From Arthrobacter sp. V1I7 (lineage in GTDB: Bacteria > Actinomycetota > Actinomycetes > Actinomycetales > Micrococcaceae): 64,000 nucleotides of DNA. The number at the start of each line of letters is the position of its first letter. Positions within the stretch are counted from its first letter, which is position 1. The stretch is taken from NCBI RefSeq assembly GCF_030817015.1, contig NZ_JAUSYS010000001.1:4526001-4590000 (forward strand), given 5' to 3'. The notes below the pieces were generated by a model. That model did not search any database, was not told where the DNA came from, and worked only from the letters and a program-made list of their open reading frames with translations. A program made the position numbers and the translations under genes. This document shows positions 56,311 through 64,000 of the stretch, in pieces.

Positions 56311-57087
56311 TCAGGAAAGCTGCAGTCCCCCGTTGATGTCGTACGTGGCGCCGGTAATGTAGCCGGCATCCTCGCCCAGCAGGAACACCATCAGCGCGGC
56401 GATGTCCCGCACGGTTCCCACCCTCCCGACCAGGATGTCCGCCGACATGGCGGCCTTGCGCTCATCCGTCAGCGTTCCACCCATGATGTCCGTGTCCACG
56501 GGACCGGGAGCCACACAGTTGACGGTGATTCCGTGCTGGCCCATTTCCCGGGCCAGCGCCCTCGTGAAGCCGATGATGGCAGCCTTCGAGGCGCTGTAAG
56601 CCACCTTGGAATACGTGCCGCCTCCGCGCTGGGCGGAGATGGAGGAGACACTCACGATCCTTCCGAGCTTCCGTTCGATCATGCCCCTGAGCACGCGCTG
56701 GGTGACCAGGAACGTGCCGGTCATGTTGATTTTGAACACCCGCTCCCATGCCTCGAGCGTCTCGTCCATGAACTCCGTGGGTGAGCTGATGCCCGCCAGG
56801 TTGGCAAGGGCGACGATCGGCGGCAGCGCGGCTTCGACCTCGTCTATGGCGGCGTTGACGGTTGCCTGGTCGGAGACGTCGGCGCCTACCCCAATCGCCT
56901 GGACGCCGTAGACGTCGGTGATTTCCGCCGCGGCCTTCCGTGCCGCGTCGCCGTCGATATCCAAAATCGCCACCGCCCAGCCTTGGCTGGCGAGCATCTC
57001 CGCCGTCGCCCGTCCGATGCCGCGCGGAGAAGCGGCGCCGGTCAGCACCGCCGTTCGCTCAGCCGGGAACGTTTCATGAGGTGCCAT
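56311..57087 (-). CDS. SDR family oxidoreductase, probable polyol dehydrogenase
   Basis: 258 aa, ATG at 57087. TGAASPRGIGRATAE (cofactor loop), NLAGIS, SVSSISAQRG with catalytic serine, YSASKAAIIGF (Tyr/Lys) and ITGATYDINGGLQLS end. Last gene of the tetrulose operon, 27 bases after the MFS gene. In known tetritol pathways dehydrogenases of this size oxidise erythritol or threitol to erythrulose; here the substrate is inferred. Confidence 0.82.
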   Translation of the reverse strand: MAPHETFPAERTAVLTGAASPRGIGRATAEMLASQGWAVAILDIDGDAARKAAAEITDVYGVQAIGVGADVSDQATVNAAIDEVEAALPPIVALANLAGISSPTEFMDETLEAWERVFKINMTGTFLVTQRVLRGMIERKLGRIVSVSSISAQRGGGTYSKVAYSASKAAIIGFTRALAREMGQHGITVNCVAPGPVDTDIMGGTLTDERKAAMSADILVGRVGTVRDIAALMVFLLGEDAGYITGATYDINGGLQLS

Positions 57088-57114
57088 GTCCGTTAGCCTC
57101 TCGTCGCCTGGTTA

Positions 57115-58494
57115 TCAGCTCTTAATGTCAAACTCGTCGGCAGCTACAGCTTCCTCTCCGACCGCGGCCGGCGTACCCGGCTTCACATGTCCCTCCGGGC
57201 GCTTGCGCGCGTAGAGGTAGGTGGCAACGGCCGTGATGCCGAGGCAGGCGGCGAGGAACACGAGGCCGGAACGGTTGTCTCCTGTGGCGTCGTTGAGCAG
57301 CCCAACGGCGTAGGGAGCCACGAACCCGCCCAGATTACCGAGCGAATTCACCATGGCGAGCCCGGCTGCCGCGGCAGCGCCCACCAGGGCCGTCGAGGGC
57401 ATGGCCAGGAACGGGGCGATGGCGGAGTAAATGCCCATGGCCGCCAGCGTCAGGGCAATCAGTGCCAGGATCGCGTTGACCTGTACCAGGTAGCCGGCCG
57501 CCAGGAGGCCGACGGCGGCCATGACCATGCTGATGCTCGCATGCATCACCCGGTTCCCGGTGCGGTCGGAGCGCCGGCCCCAGAAGTACACGAAGACGGC
57601 CGCAATCGTGTAGGGGATGGCCACGATGAAGCCGACCTCCGTGGTGGTGAATCTCCCGAGTGCGGCAACGATGGTCGGCATCCACAGGCCGAGGCCGTAG
57701 ATGCCGCAGACCAGTCCGAAGTACAGCGCCGAGTAGGCGATGGTCCGCGAGTCCTTGAGGCCTGCGAGGAAGTGGTGCGGCTGGCCCTTCTGCTTGTGGG
57801 CAAGCTCCTCGTCCATGGTCCTGGTCAGCCACTCCCGCTCATCGTCCGCCAGCCAATGCGCATGGCCGGGACGGTCGGTCATCAGGAACGGGGTCAGCAG
57901 GCCAAGGAGAATGGCCGGGATGCCTTCAATGATGTAAAGCCACTGCCAGCCGTGCAGGCCCATGATGCCGTCCATCTGCAGCAGCAGGCCCGAGACCGGG
58001 GCGCCCAACGCGTTGGAGATGGGCTGGGCGAGGATGAAGATGCCCAGCACGGTGACGCGCTGAGCCGCCGGGAACCACAGCGTCAGGTAGAACAGGATGG
58101 CCGGGAAGAACCCTGCCTCCGCAGCACCGAGCAGGAACCGGATAACGTAGAACGTGGCCTCGCCGTTCACCAGCGCCATGGCCGTGGCGAAGATGCCCCA
58201 CGAGATGAGGATGCGGGCGATCCATTTACGGGCACCGAACTTGTACATGCCGGCGTTACTCGGGATTTCCAGCAGAGCGTAGCCGAGGAAGAAGATGCCG
58301 GCGCCGAGGCCATAGGCCGAAGCACTCAGGCCGATGTCCTCGCTCATGGTCAGCTTTGCGAAGCCGACATTGTTCCGGTCCAGGTAAGCGATGAAGTACA
58401 GCAGGACGATCAGCGGCATGAGGCGGTTGCGCACCTTGCGCAGTGTCCGCTGGCCCAGCTCGTCGAGTTGATTGGCAGGATTCATTGAAGTCAT
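57115..58494 (-). CDS. MFS transporter, anion:cation symporter (ACS) type
   Basis: 459 aa, ATG at 58494. About 12 membrane segments. LYFIAYLDRNNVGFAKLTMS is the ACS-family opening, and RFLLGAAEAGFFPAILFYLT is its signature segment. Members carry sugar acids, tartrate or phthalate. Probably imports the substrate of the surrounding tetrulose operon, perhaps a tetronate or tetritol. 116 bases after the hydroxyacyl-CoA dehydrogenase-like gene. Confidence 0.85.
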   Translation of the reverse strand: MTSMNPANQLDELGQRTLRKVRNRLMPLIVLLYFIAYLDRNNVGFAKLTMSEDIGLSASAYGLGAGIFFLGYALLEIPSNAGMYKFGARKWIARILISWGIFATAMALVNGEATFYVIRFLLGAAEAGFFPAILFYLTLWFPAAQRVTVLGIFILAQPISNALGAPVSGLLLQMDGIMGLHGWQWLYIIEGIPAILLGLLTPFLMTDRPGHAHWLADDEREWLTRTMDEELAHKQKGQPHHFLAGLKDSRTIAYSALYFGLVCGIYGLGLWMPTIVAALGRFTTTEVGFIVAIPYTIAAVFVYFWGRRSDRTGNRVMHASISMVMAAVGLLAAGYLVQVNAILALIALTLAAMGIYSAIAPFLAMPSTALVGAAAAAGLAMVNSLGNLGGFVAPYAVGLLNDATGDNRSGLVFLAACLGITAVATYLYARKRPEGHVKPGTPAAVGEEAVAADEFDIKS

Positions 58495-58610
58495 CGTGCA
58501 CCTCGCTGTGAGTAACGAGCCCGCCGGGTCCCGCAGCGGAACAGTTAAGGTTTACCACTCTGATATGCAATAGTCACCACGGTGGGTGCGCGCAGACGTG
58601 CCGAGGGTGC

Positions 58611-59579
58611 TCAGTTAATGGGCGCCGGACCGAGCTCTTCGAGGAGCTTCTGCATGGCCACGTAGGCCTTGTTCCGGTACGCGACCAGCTCGGGGGTGCG
58701 CTCCGCCGGGACGTTGAGGAAGCCGCCGCCGGTCTTGGTGCCCAGCTTGCCGGCCTCCACCAGGTCGGTGAGGATCTTCGGGGTGGCGAAGCGTTCCGGG
58801 AAGTCCGTCTGGAGGGATTTGTAGCAGAAGTTGTAGACGTCCAGGCCTGCCATGTCGGCGATCGCGAAGGGCCCGAAGAACGGCAGCCGGAAGCCGAACG
58901 TGGTGCGGACCAGGGTGTCCACGTCTTCCGCCGTCGCGATGCCCTGTTCCACCAGCTGTGCGGCCTCGTGGAAGAGTGCGTACTGCAGGCGGTTGAGCAC
59001 GAAGCCGGTGACGTCCTTGACGACGGCGGTCTGCTTGTTGGCCGCATGCACGAGGTCGCGGGCTGCACGCACCGTCTCAGCCGAGGTCCCGGCGTGGGGG
59101 ATGATCTCCACGCCCGGGATGAACGGTGACGGGTTGGAGAAGTGCACGCCCAGGAAGCGTTCCGGGTTACTGACCGGCTGCGCGAGTTCCGCGATGGAAA
59201 TCGTCGAAGTGTTGGAACCGATGATGGCGTCGGGACGGGCGGCCGCGCTGATGCGGGCGAGCGTCTGGTGCTTGATCCCGATGACCTCGGGCACGGCTTC
59301 CTCGATGAAATCGGCGTCGGCCACGGCCTCCTCGATGTCCTGGGCGGCCCAGAGGTTTCGCTGCAAAATGCTGGTCGAGCCTTCGGGGAACAGACCGTCG
59401 GCCACGAACTGGTCGGATTCCGTGAGCAGACGCTCGTAGTTCGTCCGCGCCACGTCTGCGGAAACGTCGGCCAGGGCAACCCGCGCCCCGCCCAACGCCA
59501 GGACCTGGGCGATCCCGCCGCCCATGTATCCGGATCCGACGACGGCGATCCTGCCCGGGCTGTTGGGGTTTTCCGTCAT
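58611..59579 (-). CDS. 3-hydroxyacyl-CoA dehydrogenase family protein
   Basis: 322 aa, ATG at 59579. NAD-binding VVGSGYMGGGIAQVLALGG, then IIGSNTSTISIAELAQ and HFSNPSPFIPGVEIIPH, and the C-terminal helical domain with DVTGFVLNRLQYALFHEA. Family members oxidise 3-hydroxyacyl-CoA or 3-hydroxy sugar acids (L-gulonate 3-dehydrogenase). In this operon a hydroxy-acid substrate related to tetronate is more likely than fatty acids. Gap of 17 bases after rpiB. Confidence 0.82.
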   Translation of the reverse strand: MTENPNSPGRIAVVGSGYMGGGIAQVLALGGARVALADVSADVARTNYERLLTESDQFVADGLFPEGSTSILQRNLWAAQDIEEAVADADFIEEAVPEVIGIKHQTLARISAAARPDAIIGSNTSTISIAELAQPVSNPERFLGVHFSNPSPFIPGVEIIPHAGTSAETVRAARDLVHAANKQTAVVKDVTGFVLNRLQYALFHEAAQLVEQGIATAEDVDTLVRTTFGFRLPFFGPFAIADMAGLDVYNFCYKSLQTDFPERFATPKILTDLVEAGKLGTKTGGGFLNVPAERTPELVAYRNKAYVAMQKLLEELGPAPIN

Positions 59580-59596
59580 GGTCAGTCAGCCTCCGT

Positions 59597-60064
59597 TCAG
59601 TCGGCTTCGTAGGAGTGGATGGCGTCCACCTTGGCAGCAGAGGACGAGTTCTCATCGAAGCGGTGGCTGAGCCATTCGCCCACCAGCTTCTTGGCCAGTT
59701 CCAGGCCGATCACGCGCTGGCCCATGGTGAGGACCTGGGCGTTGTTGCTCAGGACCGAGCGTTCGATCGAGTAGCTGTCGTGGGCGGTGACGGCCCGGAT
59801 GCCAGGCACTTTGTTGGCCGCGATTGCCACGCCGAGGCCCGTTCCGCAGATCAGGAGCGCGCGGTCGGCTTCGCCTTCGGCCACCTTCCGGGCGGCGTTG
59901 ACCGCAAGGTGCGGGTACGCTGTGGCGTCATTGGCGCCGACGCCGATGTCCACCACGGACGCGACCCGGCTATCCGCCTCGAGCAGGGATTTCAGGGCTT
60001 CCTTGTATTCGACGCCTGCCTCGTCGTTGCCGATGACAATGCGCAAACCTTCGGGGTTAGTCAT
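59597..60064 (-). CDS. RpiB-family isomerase, probable D-erythrulose-4-phosphate isomerase
   Basis: 155 aa, ATG at 60064, overlapping the kinase stop by eight bases. RpiB/LacAB fold: [55 protein letters not shown]. The cysteine in CGTG is the catalytic base of the family. Next to a dihydroxyacetone/erythrulose kinase this matches EryI/DerI, which makes D-erythrose 4-phosphate. Ribose-5-phosphate isomerase is the alternative. Confidence 0.88.
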   Translation of the reverse strand: MTNPEGLRIVIGNDEAGVEYKEALKSLLEADSRVASVVDIGVGANDATAYPHLAVNAARKVAEGEADRALLICGTGLGVAIAANKVPGIRAVTAHDSYSIERSVLSNNAQVLTMGQRVIGLELAKKLVGEWLSHRFDENSSSAAKVDAIHSYEAD

Positions 60065-61835
60065 TTTGTGCTCCCTTTCCGGCCGCTGCGGCCTTGTCGG
60101 ATGTGGCCGGTTCTGGCCCGGCCGGCTCTGCCTGGATGTGGCGGGCGATCCGTTCGCTGATCAGTCCGAAGGAAACCGCTCCGGGATCGCGGTGACCCAG
60201 GCTCTTTTCAGCCAGCGGACGGGCGCGGCCCTTGAGCGGACGGAGATCAGCCGTCCGGCGCGCCGCCTGGGCCGCTGCGGAAGCAGCGGCGGCGAGGGCG
60301 CCAGCCAGGGAGGCCCCGCCGTCGAGCTCGTTGAGGAAAGTCTCCCGGAACGGCAGCAGGGCGTCCACCATGGTCTTGTCCCCGGGTTCGGCCTTGCCAA
60401 GTTCGGTGATGGCGTTGGTGAAGGCGTTGACCGCGGCGACCGCGTCATCGGCCCGGTAGGACTCGCGGTTTCCCAGCGCGAGGCCCGCCGCGATGACCGC
60501 CGATCCCCAGAGGGCACCGGAGGTTCCGCCCGCACGCTCGCTCCAGGCCTCGCCGGCCGCGGTGAGCACCCGTCCAACGGACGCTCCGGCCACCGCGTTC
60601 CGCTCGGCTGCCGCAGCGGCTGCCTCCACACCACGGCGCATGCCGATGCCGTGGTCGCCGTCGCCGGCGATGGCATCCAGGTTGCCCAGTTCCACTTCGT
60701 GCTCGACGACGACGTCCCGCACCTGCCCGAGGACGGAGGCGGCCAGCCTGCCTGCGGCAGCGGCCGCGAGGGTGGGGTTCTCGGTCTCCTCAGCCGCCGC
60801 CTCGTCGGTTTCGGCCAGTTCGCGGCGGACGCGCGGCGCCAGGTTGCCCTTGCGGTAGGCCGGGGTGTCAGCCGGGGCCGCCCAGTACTGCTCGATCTCG
60901 TCGTCAAGCCACAGCAGGGTGAGGGAGAGCCCGGACATATCCAGACTGGTGACCAGCTCGCCGCATTCGGGCTCCACCACGGTCAGACCGGCCTTGTTGA
61001 GCAGCTTTTCGATCTTGCCGAACAGCAGGAACAGTTCGTCGTACTTGACCGTGCCGAGACCGTTGACGATGGCCACCACACGGGTGCCGGCGTCCTCGGG
61101 TTTGTCCTCCAGAAGCTTGGAAACGAGCAGTTCGGCCAGCTCTGAAGCGGTTGGCAGGGGATGCTCAGAGATGCCCGGTTCGCCGTGGATGCCCAGACCC
61201 AGCGACATCTGACCGGCCGGCACGCGGAAGAGCGGTTCGCTGGCACCGGGCAAGGTACAGCCGTCGAAGGCTACGCCGAGGGAGCGGGTACGGTGGTTGG
61301 TCTTGATCGCCAGCCGCTCCACGTCAGCCAGGTTCGCGCCGGCTTCTGCCGCGGCGCCCGCAACTTTGAAGACTGTCAGGTCGCCGGCGATGCCGCGGCG
61401 CTTCCCGATCTGGTTCAGCGGTGCGCTGGCGATGTCGTCAGTGACCAAAACAGTGCGGGTTTCAATGCCCTCAGCATTAAGTCGGAGTTGGGCCTGGCCG
61501 AAGTGCAGGACGTCGCCCGCGTAGTTGCCGTAGCTAAGGAGCACTCCGCCGCCTGCGTTGGCCGCCTTGGCCACGCGGTAGACCTGCCCGGCGGCGGGCG
61601 AGGCGAACATGTTGCCGCAGGCGGAAGCCGCTGCCAGGCCCGGTCCCACGAGCCCGGCAAAGGCGGGGTAGTGTCCGGAGCCGCCGCCGATCACGAGTGC
61701 CACCTGGCCGGCTGTCATCTCGGTGGACCGGACCACGCCGCCGTCCACGCGGGCTACATAGCCGCGGTTGGCAGCGACGAAGCCGTCCAACGCCTCATCC
61801 GCGAAATCAGCGGGATTGTCGAAGATCTGGGTCAT
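60057..61835 (-). CDS. Dihydroxyacetone-kinase-family protein, probable erythrulose kinase
   Basis: 592 aa, ATG at 61835. DhaK domain (residues 1-335: [30 protein letters not shown], and a histidine in [13 protein letters not shown] for covalent substrate binding) fused to a DhaL ATP domain (residues about 370-560: [23 protein letters not shown]). Single-chain ATP-dependent kinases of this form phosphorylate dihydroxyacetone or D/L-erythrulose. The flanking isomerases favour erythrulose (LerK/DerK type). Ends in an Ala/Lys-rich tail. Confidence 0.88.
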   Translation of the reverse strand: MTQIFDNPADFADEALDGFVAANRGYVARVDGGVVRSTEMTAGQVALVIGGGSGHYPAFAGLVGPGLAAASACGNMFASPAAGQVYRVAKAANAGGGVLLSYGNYAGDVLHFGQAQLRLNAEGIETRTVLVTDDIASAPLNQIGKRRGIAGDLTVFKVAGAAAEAGANLADVERLAIKTNHRTRSLGVAFDGCTLPGASEPLFRVPAGQMSLGLGIHGEPGISEHPLPTASELAELLVSKLLEDKPEDAGTRVVAIVNGLGTVKYDELFLLFGKIEKLLNKAGLTVVEPECGELVTSLDMSGLSLTLLWLDDEIEQYWAAPADTPAYRKGNLAPRVRRELAETDEAAAEETENPTLAAAAAGRLAASVLGQVRDVVVEHEVELGNLDAIAGDGDHGIGMRRGVEAAAAAAERNAVAGASVGRVLTAAGEAWSERAGGTSGALWGSAVIAAGLALGNRESYRADDAVAAVNAFTNAITELGKAEPGDKTMVDALLPFRETFLNELDGGASLAGALAAAASAAAQAARRTADLRPLKGRARPLAEKSLGHRDPGAVSFGLISERIARHIQAEPAGPEPATSDKAAAAGKGAQND

Positions 61836-61909
61836 GGTTCCTCATTGAATCCGTGTTGGAATCAGTTTCTGGTGAGTACGGGCCCGCTTCATTGGGCGCG
61901 CCGGTCGGT

Positions 61910-62914
61910 TCAGGAGCCGGCCGGTCCGGTGCCGGCGGGCTGCTGCCGTCCCTGCGCAACCTTGCTCGTGCCCAGGGCGTAGCCATCCTCTTTAGGAAGG
62001 ACATGGCGGCGCAGGTAGTCCTGGTTGCTTGCGGTGACGGACAAGCCGTCGCCGCCGTAGTGCTCGGTGCAGATGATGCCCTGAAAACCGGCTGCGATGG
62101 CTGCCTTGAATGCCTCACGGTAGTTGATGAGGCCGCTTTCCATCGGTGCGGGCATGGCAACGTAAGTATCGCGGGCCACGTCCTCGTCACGGATGTAGTT
62201 CTTCACGTGCCAGTAGTTGGAGTACGGCATGGTCTTGGAAACCATTTCGCGCCAGTCCTCGATGGGTCGGTGCAGGCGGACGAGGTTTCCGATGTCGGGG
62301 TTGAGGCCGACGTTTGCGAGGCCGATGTCCTCGACTAGCTGCACAGACGAGTCTGCCGTGCCAAGGTAGGTGTCTTCGTACATTTCCAGCGAGAGCAGGA
62401 CCCCCACCTCGGCCGCGTGACGGCCGAGTTCGCGGAGGCGTGTGACGGCGTTGTCCCAGACGCCCTTGTCATCCACCGGGTCCCTGTGGCCTTCAACCGT
62501 CCAGAACCAGAGGTGCTTCTGCTGCTCCGGCGTGATCGCCTGGTGCAGGCCGAACGAGACAACTTCACAGCCGAGTTCAGCGGCGGCGTCGATGGTGCGG
62601 TGGCTGTACTCCAGGTTCTCTGCCCAGTTGCCTTGCTCGATCACGCTACGCCGGATGGCGGAGATGACGGGGATGCCGATGCCCACGTTCTCGGCGGTCT
62701 GTTTGAACTCGGCCAGGCGCTCTTTGCTGAGATCGCCCGGGCGGACCCAGCTGTCCGTGAGGTCGGCATTGGTGAAACCGGCGTCCCGGACCTCGGTGAG
62801 GACCCCGGCCCAGGCGGATGCGTCCGCGTCGTTGATCGGTGTGCCTTGGGCGTCCGTGCCCGGAAACTGCAACAGGGCCGCGGTGATCGGCCAATTCTCC
62901 GCTGTGTACGCCAT
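61910..62914 (-). CDS. TIM-barrel sugar-phosphate isomerase, LerI-like
   Basis: 334 aa from ATG at 62914 with GAAGGAG upstream. Xylose-isomerase-like (AP_endonuc_2) barrel: SLEMYEDTYLGT, VGLNPDIGNLVRLHRP, YWHVKNY and IICTEHYGGDG provide Glu/Asp/His/Glu metal ligands. In mycobacterial L-erythrulose catabolism an enzyme of this family (LerI) turns L-erythrulose 1-phosphate into D-erythrulose 4-phosphate, which the next isomerase uses. First gene of the operon; 74 bases before the kinase gene. Other sugar epimerases of the family cannot be excluded. Confidence 0.8.
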   Translation of the reverse strand: MAYTAENWPITAALLQFPGTDAQGTPINDADASAWAGVLTEVRDAGFTNADLTDSWVRPGDLSKERLAEFKQTAENVGIGIPVISAIRRSVIEQGNWAENLEYSHRTIDAAAELGCEVVSFGLHQAITPEQQKHLWFWTVEGHRDPVDDKGVWDNAVTRLRELGRHAAEVGVLLSLEMYEDTYLGTADSSVQLVEDIGLANVGLNPDIGNLVRLHRPIEDWREMVSKTMPYSNYWHVKNYIRDEDVARDTYVAMPAPMESGLINYREAFKAAIAAGFQGIICTEHYGGDGLSVTASNQDYLRRHVLPKEDGYALGTSKVAQGRQQPAGTGPAGS

Positions 62915-63264
62915 TGGTTCTTCACTCCTTCGTGAATCCTGTTCCGATAGGAACTTCCCCCGCAGAAGGCCGTCAGGGCCACAAGGACTATCCTGCAACA
63001 CTCAAAAACCTATCCGGCCTGTTCCCGCTTTGGAAGAGGTCACTGACTGGGTGCGACCCAGCCGCTCCGTCTCGGGACTGCGGAAAGAACAACGACGGCG
63101 CCCGGCTTCAGCTCCGAGGCAACGCCATTCTCGCCAAAAAGAGCGTCATCCTGCTGGTCAGACGCTCGACGACCTCAAGACCTACGTCCTTGGGCACCCA
63201 CCGGGGGCGCTGAGCGAACGGGCTCACAGGTGTTACGAGCTATCGCCTGGGCCGAGACAAAAAA
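62915..63264. other. Intergenic region upstream of the tetrulose operon
   Basis: 350 bases without a supported gene. It should hold the promoter of the minus-strand operon. No clear palindrome or regulator gene was found here. Confidence 0.4.
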
Positions 63265-63297
63265 GAACCCCGGGAAATCAACGATTTCCCGGGGTTC
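63261..63297 (-). terminator. Rho-independent terminator of tRNA-Leu
   Basis: Arms 63265-63279 (GAACCCCGGGAAATC) and 63283-63297 (GATTTCCCGGGGTTC) make a perfect 15-base pair stem with a three-base loop; on the minus strand it is followed by TTTTTTG. It begins 12 bases past the tRNA 3' end. Confidence 0.85.
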
Positions 63298-63308
63298 CTT
63301 CGATTGCG

Positions 63309-63391
63309 TGCGCGAGGGGGGATTTGAACCCCCACGCCCTTTCGGACACTGGCACCTGAAGCCAGCGCGTCTGCCGTTCCGCCACTCGCGC
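63309..63391 (-). tRNA. tRNA-Leu (anticodon CAG)
   Basis: 83 bases on the minus strand. Acceptor arms GCGCGAG (63385-63391) and CTCGCGC pair fully; discriminator A at 63309. Anticodon stem CTGGC/GCCAG with loop TTCAGGT gives CAG, reading CUG. A long variable arm and GGGGGTTCAAATCCCCC T-arm confirm class II leucine tRNA. The 3' CCA is not encoded. Confidence 0.95.
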
Positions 63392-63679
63392 GCAACTTCT
63401 CTTACCCGGAATGCGACCCGTGTTTGCGGACCGCCAACCTCGTAAAAGCAGCGAGATCAAGCATAACGGACAACCGCGGAAAAACACCAATCGAGCTGCC
63501 GAGGCGCCGCACCGCCGTGGTTCCACGGCATGGAGCTGCTGCGTCCATTAAGGCCATTCCCAGACTCGCCCAGTAGTATCTGATGTAGGAGTGCCCACCT
63601 ACCGGGGGCTTCCGCAAATGTTGGAAACCGAGTTCCAGAACGAACACTGCCCCGCAGTCGTCAGGAAAGGAGAAGGACC
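63392..63679. other. Promoter region between tRNA-Leu and fhaA
   Basis: 288 bases with no supported gene. It carries the divergent promoters of the tRNA and of fhaA. No -10/-35 pair was assigned with confidence. Confidence 0.45.
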
Positions 63680-64000
63680 ATGGGATTGCTGGACAAAGTC
63701 GAGCGCGGCATCGAAAAGGCCGTCCGCGGAGTCTTCTCCACCGGTTCTCGCGCCCAGGTTGAACCTGTCGAGATCGCCAGCCGCCTCCGCCGCGAGGTCG
63801 ACAACAAGGCCCTTACCGTCGCAGCGGGACGCACCCTCGCCCCCAACGTCTTCGACGTCCTTCTGAGCGACGACGATTTCCAACGGGCACAGGAATGGGG
63901 CACCCCGCTCGCAGAAGAGCTGTGTGACGTCGTCATCAATCACGTCCGCAGCCAGGGTTACACCTTGCAGGGGCCAGTCCGGATCAGCTTCCGCCGCGAC
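63680..64000 (+). CDS. fhaA: FhaA (DUF3662/FHA domain protein), N-terminal part
   Basis: ATG at 63680 preceded by GGAAAGGAGAAGG. The 107 codons to the window edge code the DUF3662 domain: MGLLDKVERGIEKAVRGVFS, VEPVEIASRLRREVDNKALT, APNVFDVLLSDDDF. In mycobacteria FhaA binds the phosphorylated pseudokinase domain of the peptidoglycan regulator MviN through its C-terminal FHA domain, which lies beyond this window. It normally starts the fhaA-fhaB-pstP-rodA-pbpA-pknA-pknB cluster. Confidence 0.93.
   Translation, partial: MGLLDKVERGIEKAVRGVFSTGSRAQVEPVEIASRLRREVDNKALTVAAGRTLAPNVFDVLLSDDDFQRAQEWGTPLAEELCDVVINHVRSQGYTLQGPVRISFRRD

Noticed and set aside
1..64000. CRISPR arrays, insertion sequences, rRNA genes, phage genes
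   Set aside because: No regular direct-repeat arrays, transposase-like proteins, rRNA stretches or phage structural genes were recognised in either strand.

Overview
The window is GC-rich actinobacterial DNA. Gene content and protein sequences fit the Arthrobacter/Pseudarthrobacter/Paenarthrobacter group (Micrococcaceae), inferred from recalled family likeness and not from a search. The right edge holds a tRNA-Leu(CAG) gene followed by the start of fhaA, the first gene of the fhaA-pknB cell-division/signalling cluster that lies near the replication origin in many Actinobacteria. Almost all genes are on the minus strand, in long, tightly overlapped operons.

Layout. 1-2.3 kb: decayed remnant of a conjugative element (coupling protein and VirB4-like ATPase, each with several lesions). 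2.4-4.4 kb: small hypothetical genes and a GNAT acetyltransferase. 4.6-11.1 kb: a pxpA/MFS/pxpBC/biotin-carboxylase operon with a divergent GntR regulator. 11.4-15.4 kb: a ChvE/MmsAB-type monosaccharide ABC importer with a LacI-type operator upstream. 15.8-33.8 kb: an 18-kb minus-strand operon coding for an oligopeptide-type ABC importer, then signal-peptide-less GH1, GH3, GH43, GH78 and apiosidase-like (DUF4038/GH140-related) enzymes, an ApnL-like apionate lactonase and an SDR; a divergent TetR gene (34.0 kb) is the likely regulator. 34.7-40.7 kb: araBDA plus aldose epimerase and a LacI regulator. 41-42.2 kb: a zinc-ribbon gene and broken fragments. 42.2-48.5 kb: ureABCEFGD plus a NiCoT nickel permease. 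48.8-52.3 kb: small housekeeping or unknown genes. 52.3-56.2 kb: APC permease, putrescine oxidase and a TetR regulator around a palindromic operator. 56.3-62.9 kb: an operon for tetrulose (erythrulose) phosphorylation and isomerisation.

How the parts fit. The central region reads as a glycan-utilisation locus: an ABC system imports plant oligosaccharides or glycosides, cytoplasmic hydrolases strip glucose, arabinose/xylose, rhamnose and probably apiose, and the SDR and lactonase oxidise a sugar, perhaps apiose, to its acid. Arabinose then enters araBDA. Palindromes of the TTGTTA(g/t)CGCTAACAA type stand before araB, before lacI and before the ChvE-type binding protein 24 kb away, tying that importer to the pentose regulon. 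The tetrulose operon could take up apionate carbon at the erythrulose-phosphate level, but the connecting enzymes are not in the window.

Several otherwise well-preserved genes (GH78, GH1, two small genes) are interrupted by single-base shifts, mostly extra bases within G/C runs. These may be real mutations or assembly errors. The conjugation remnant also has an in-frame stop and looks truly decayed.
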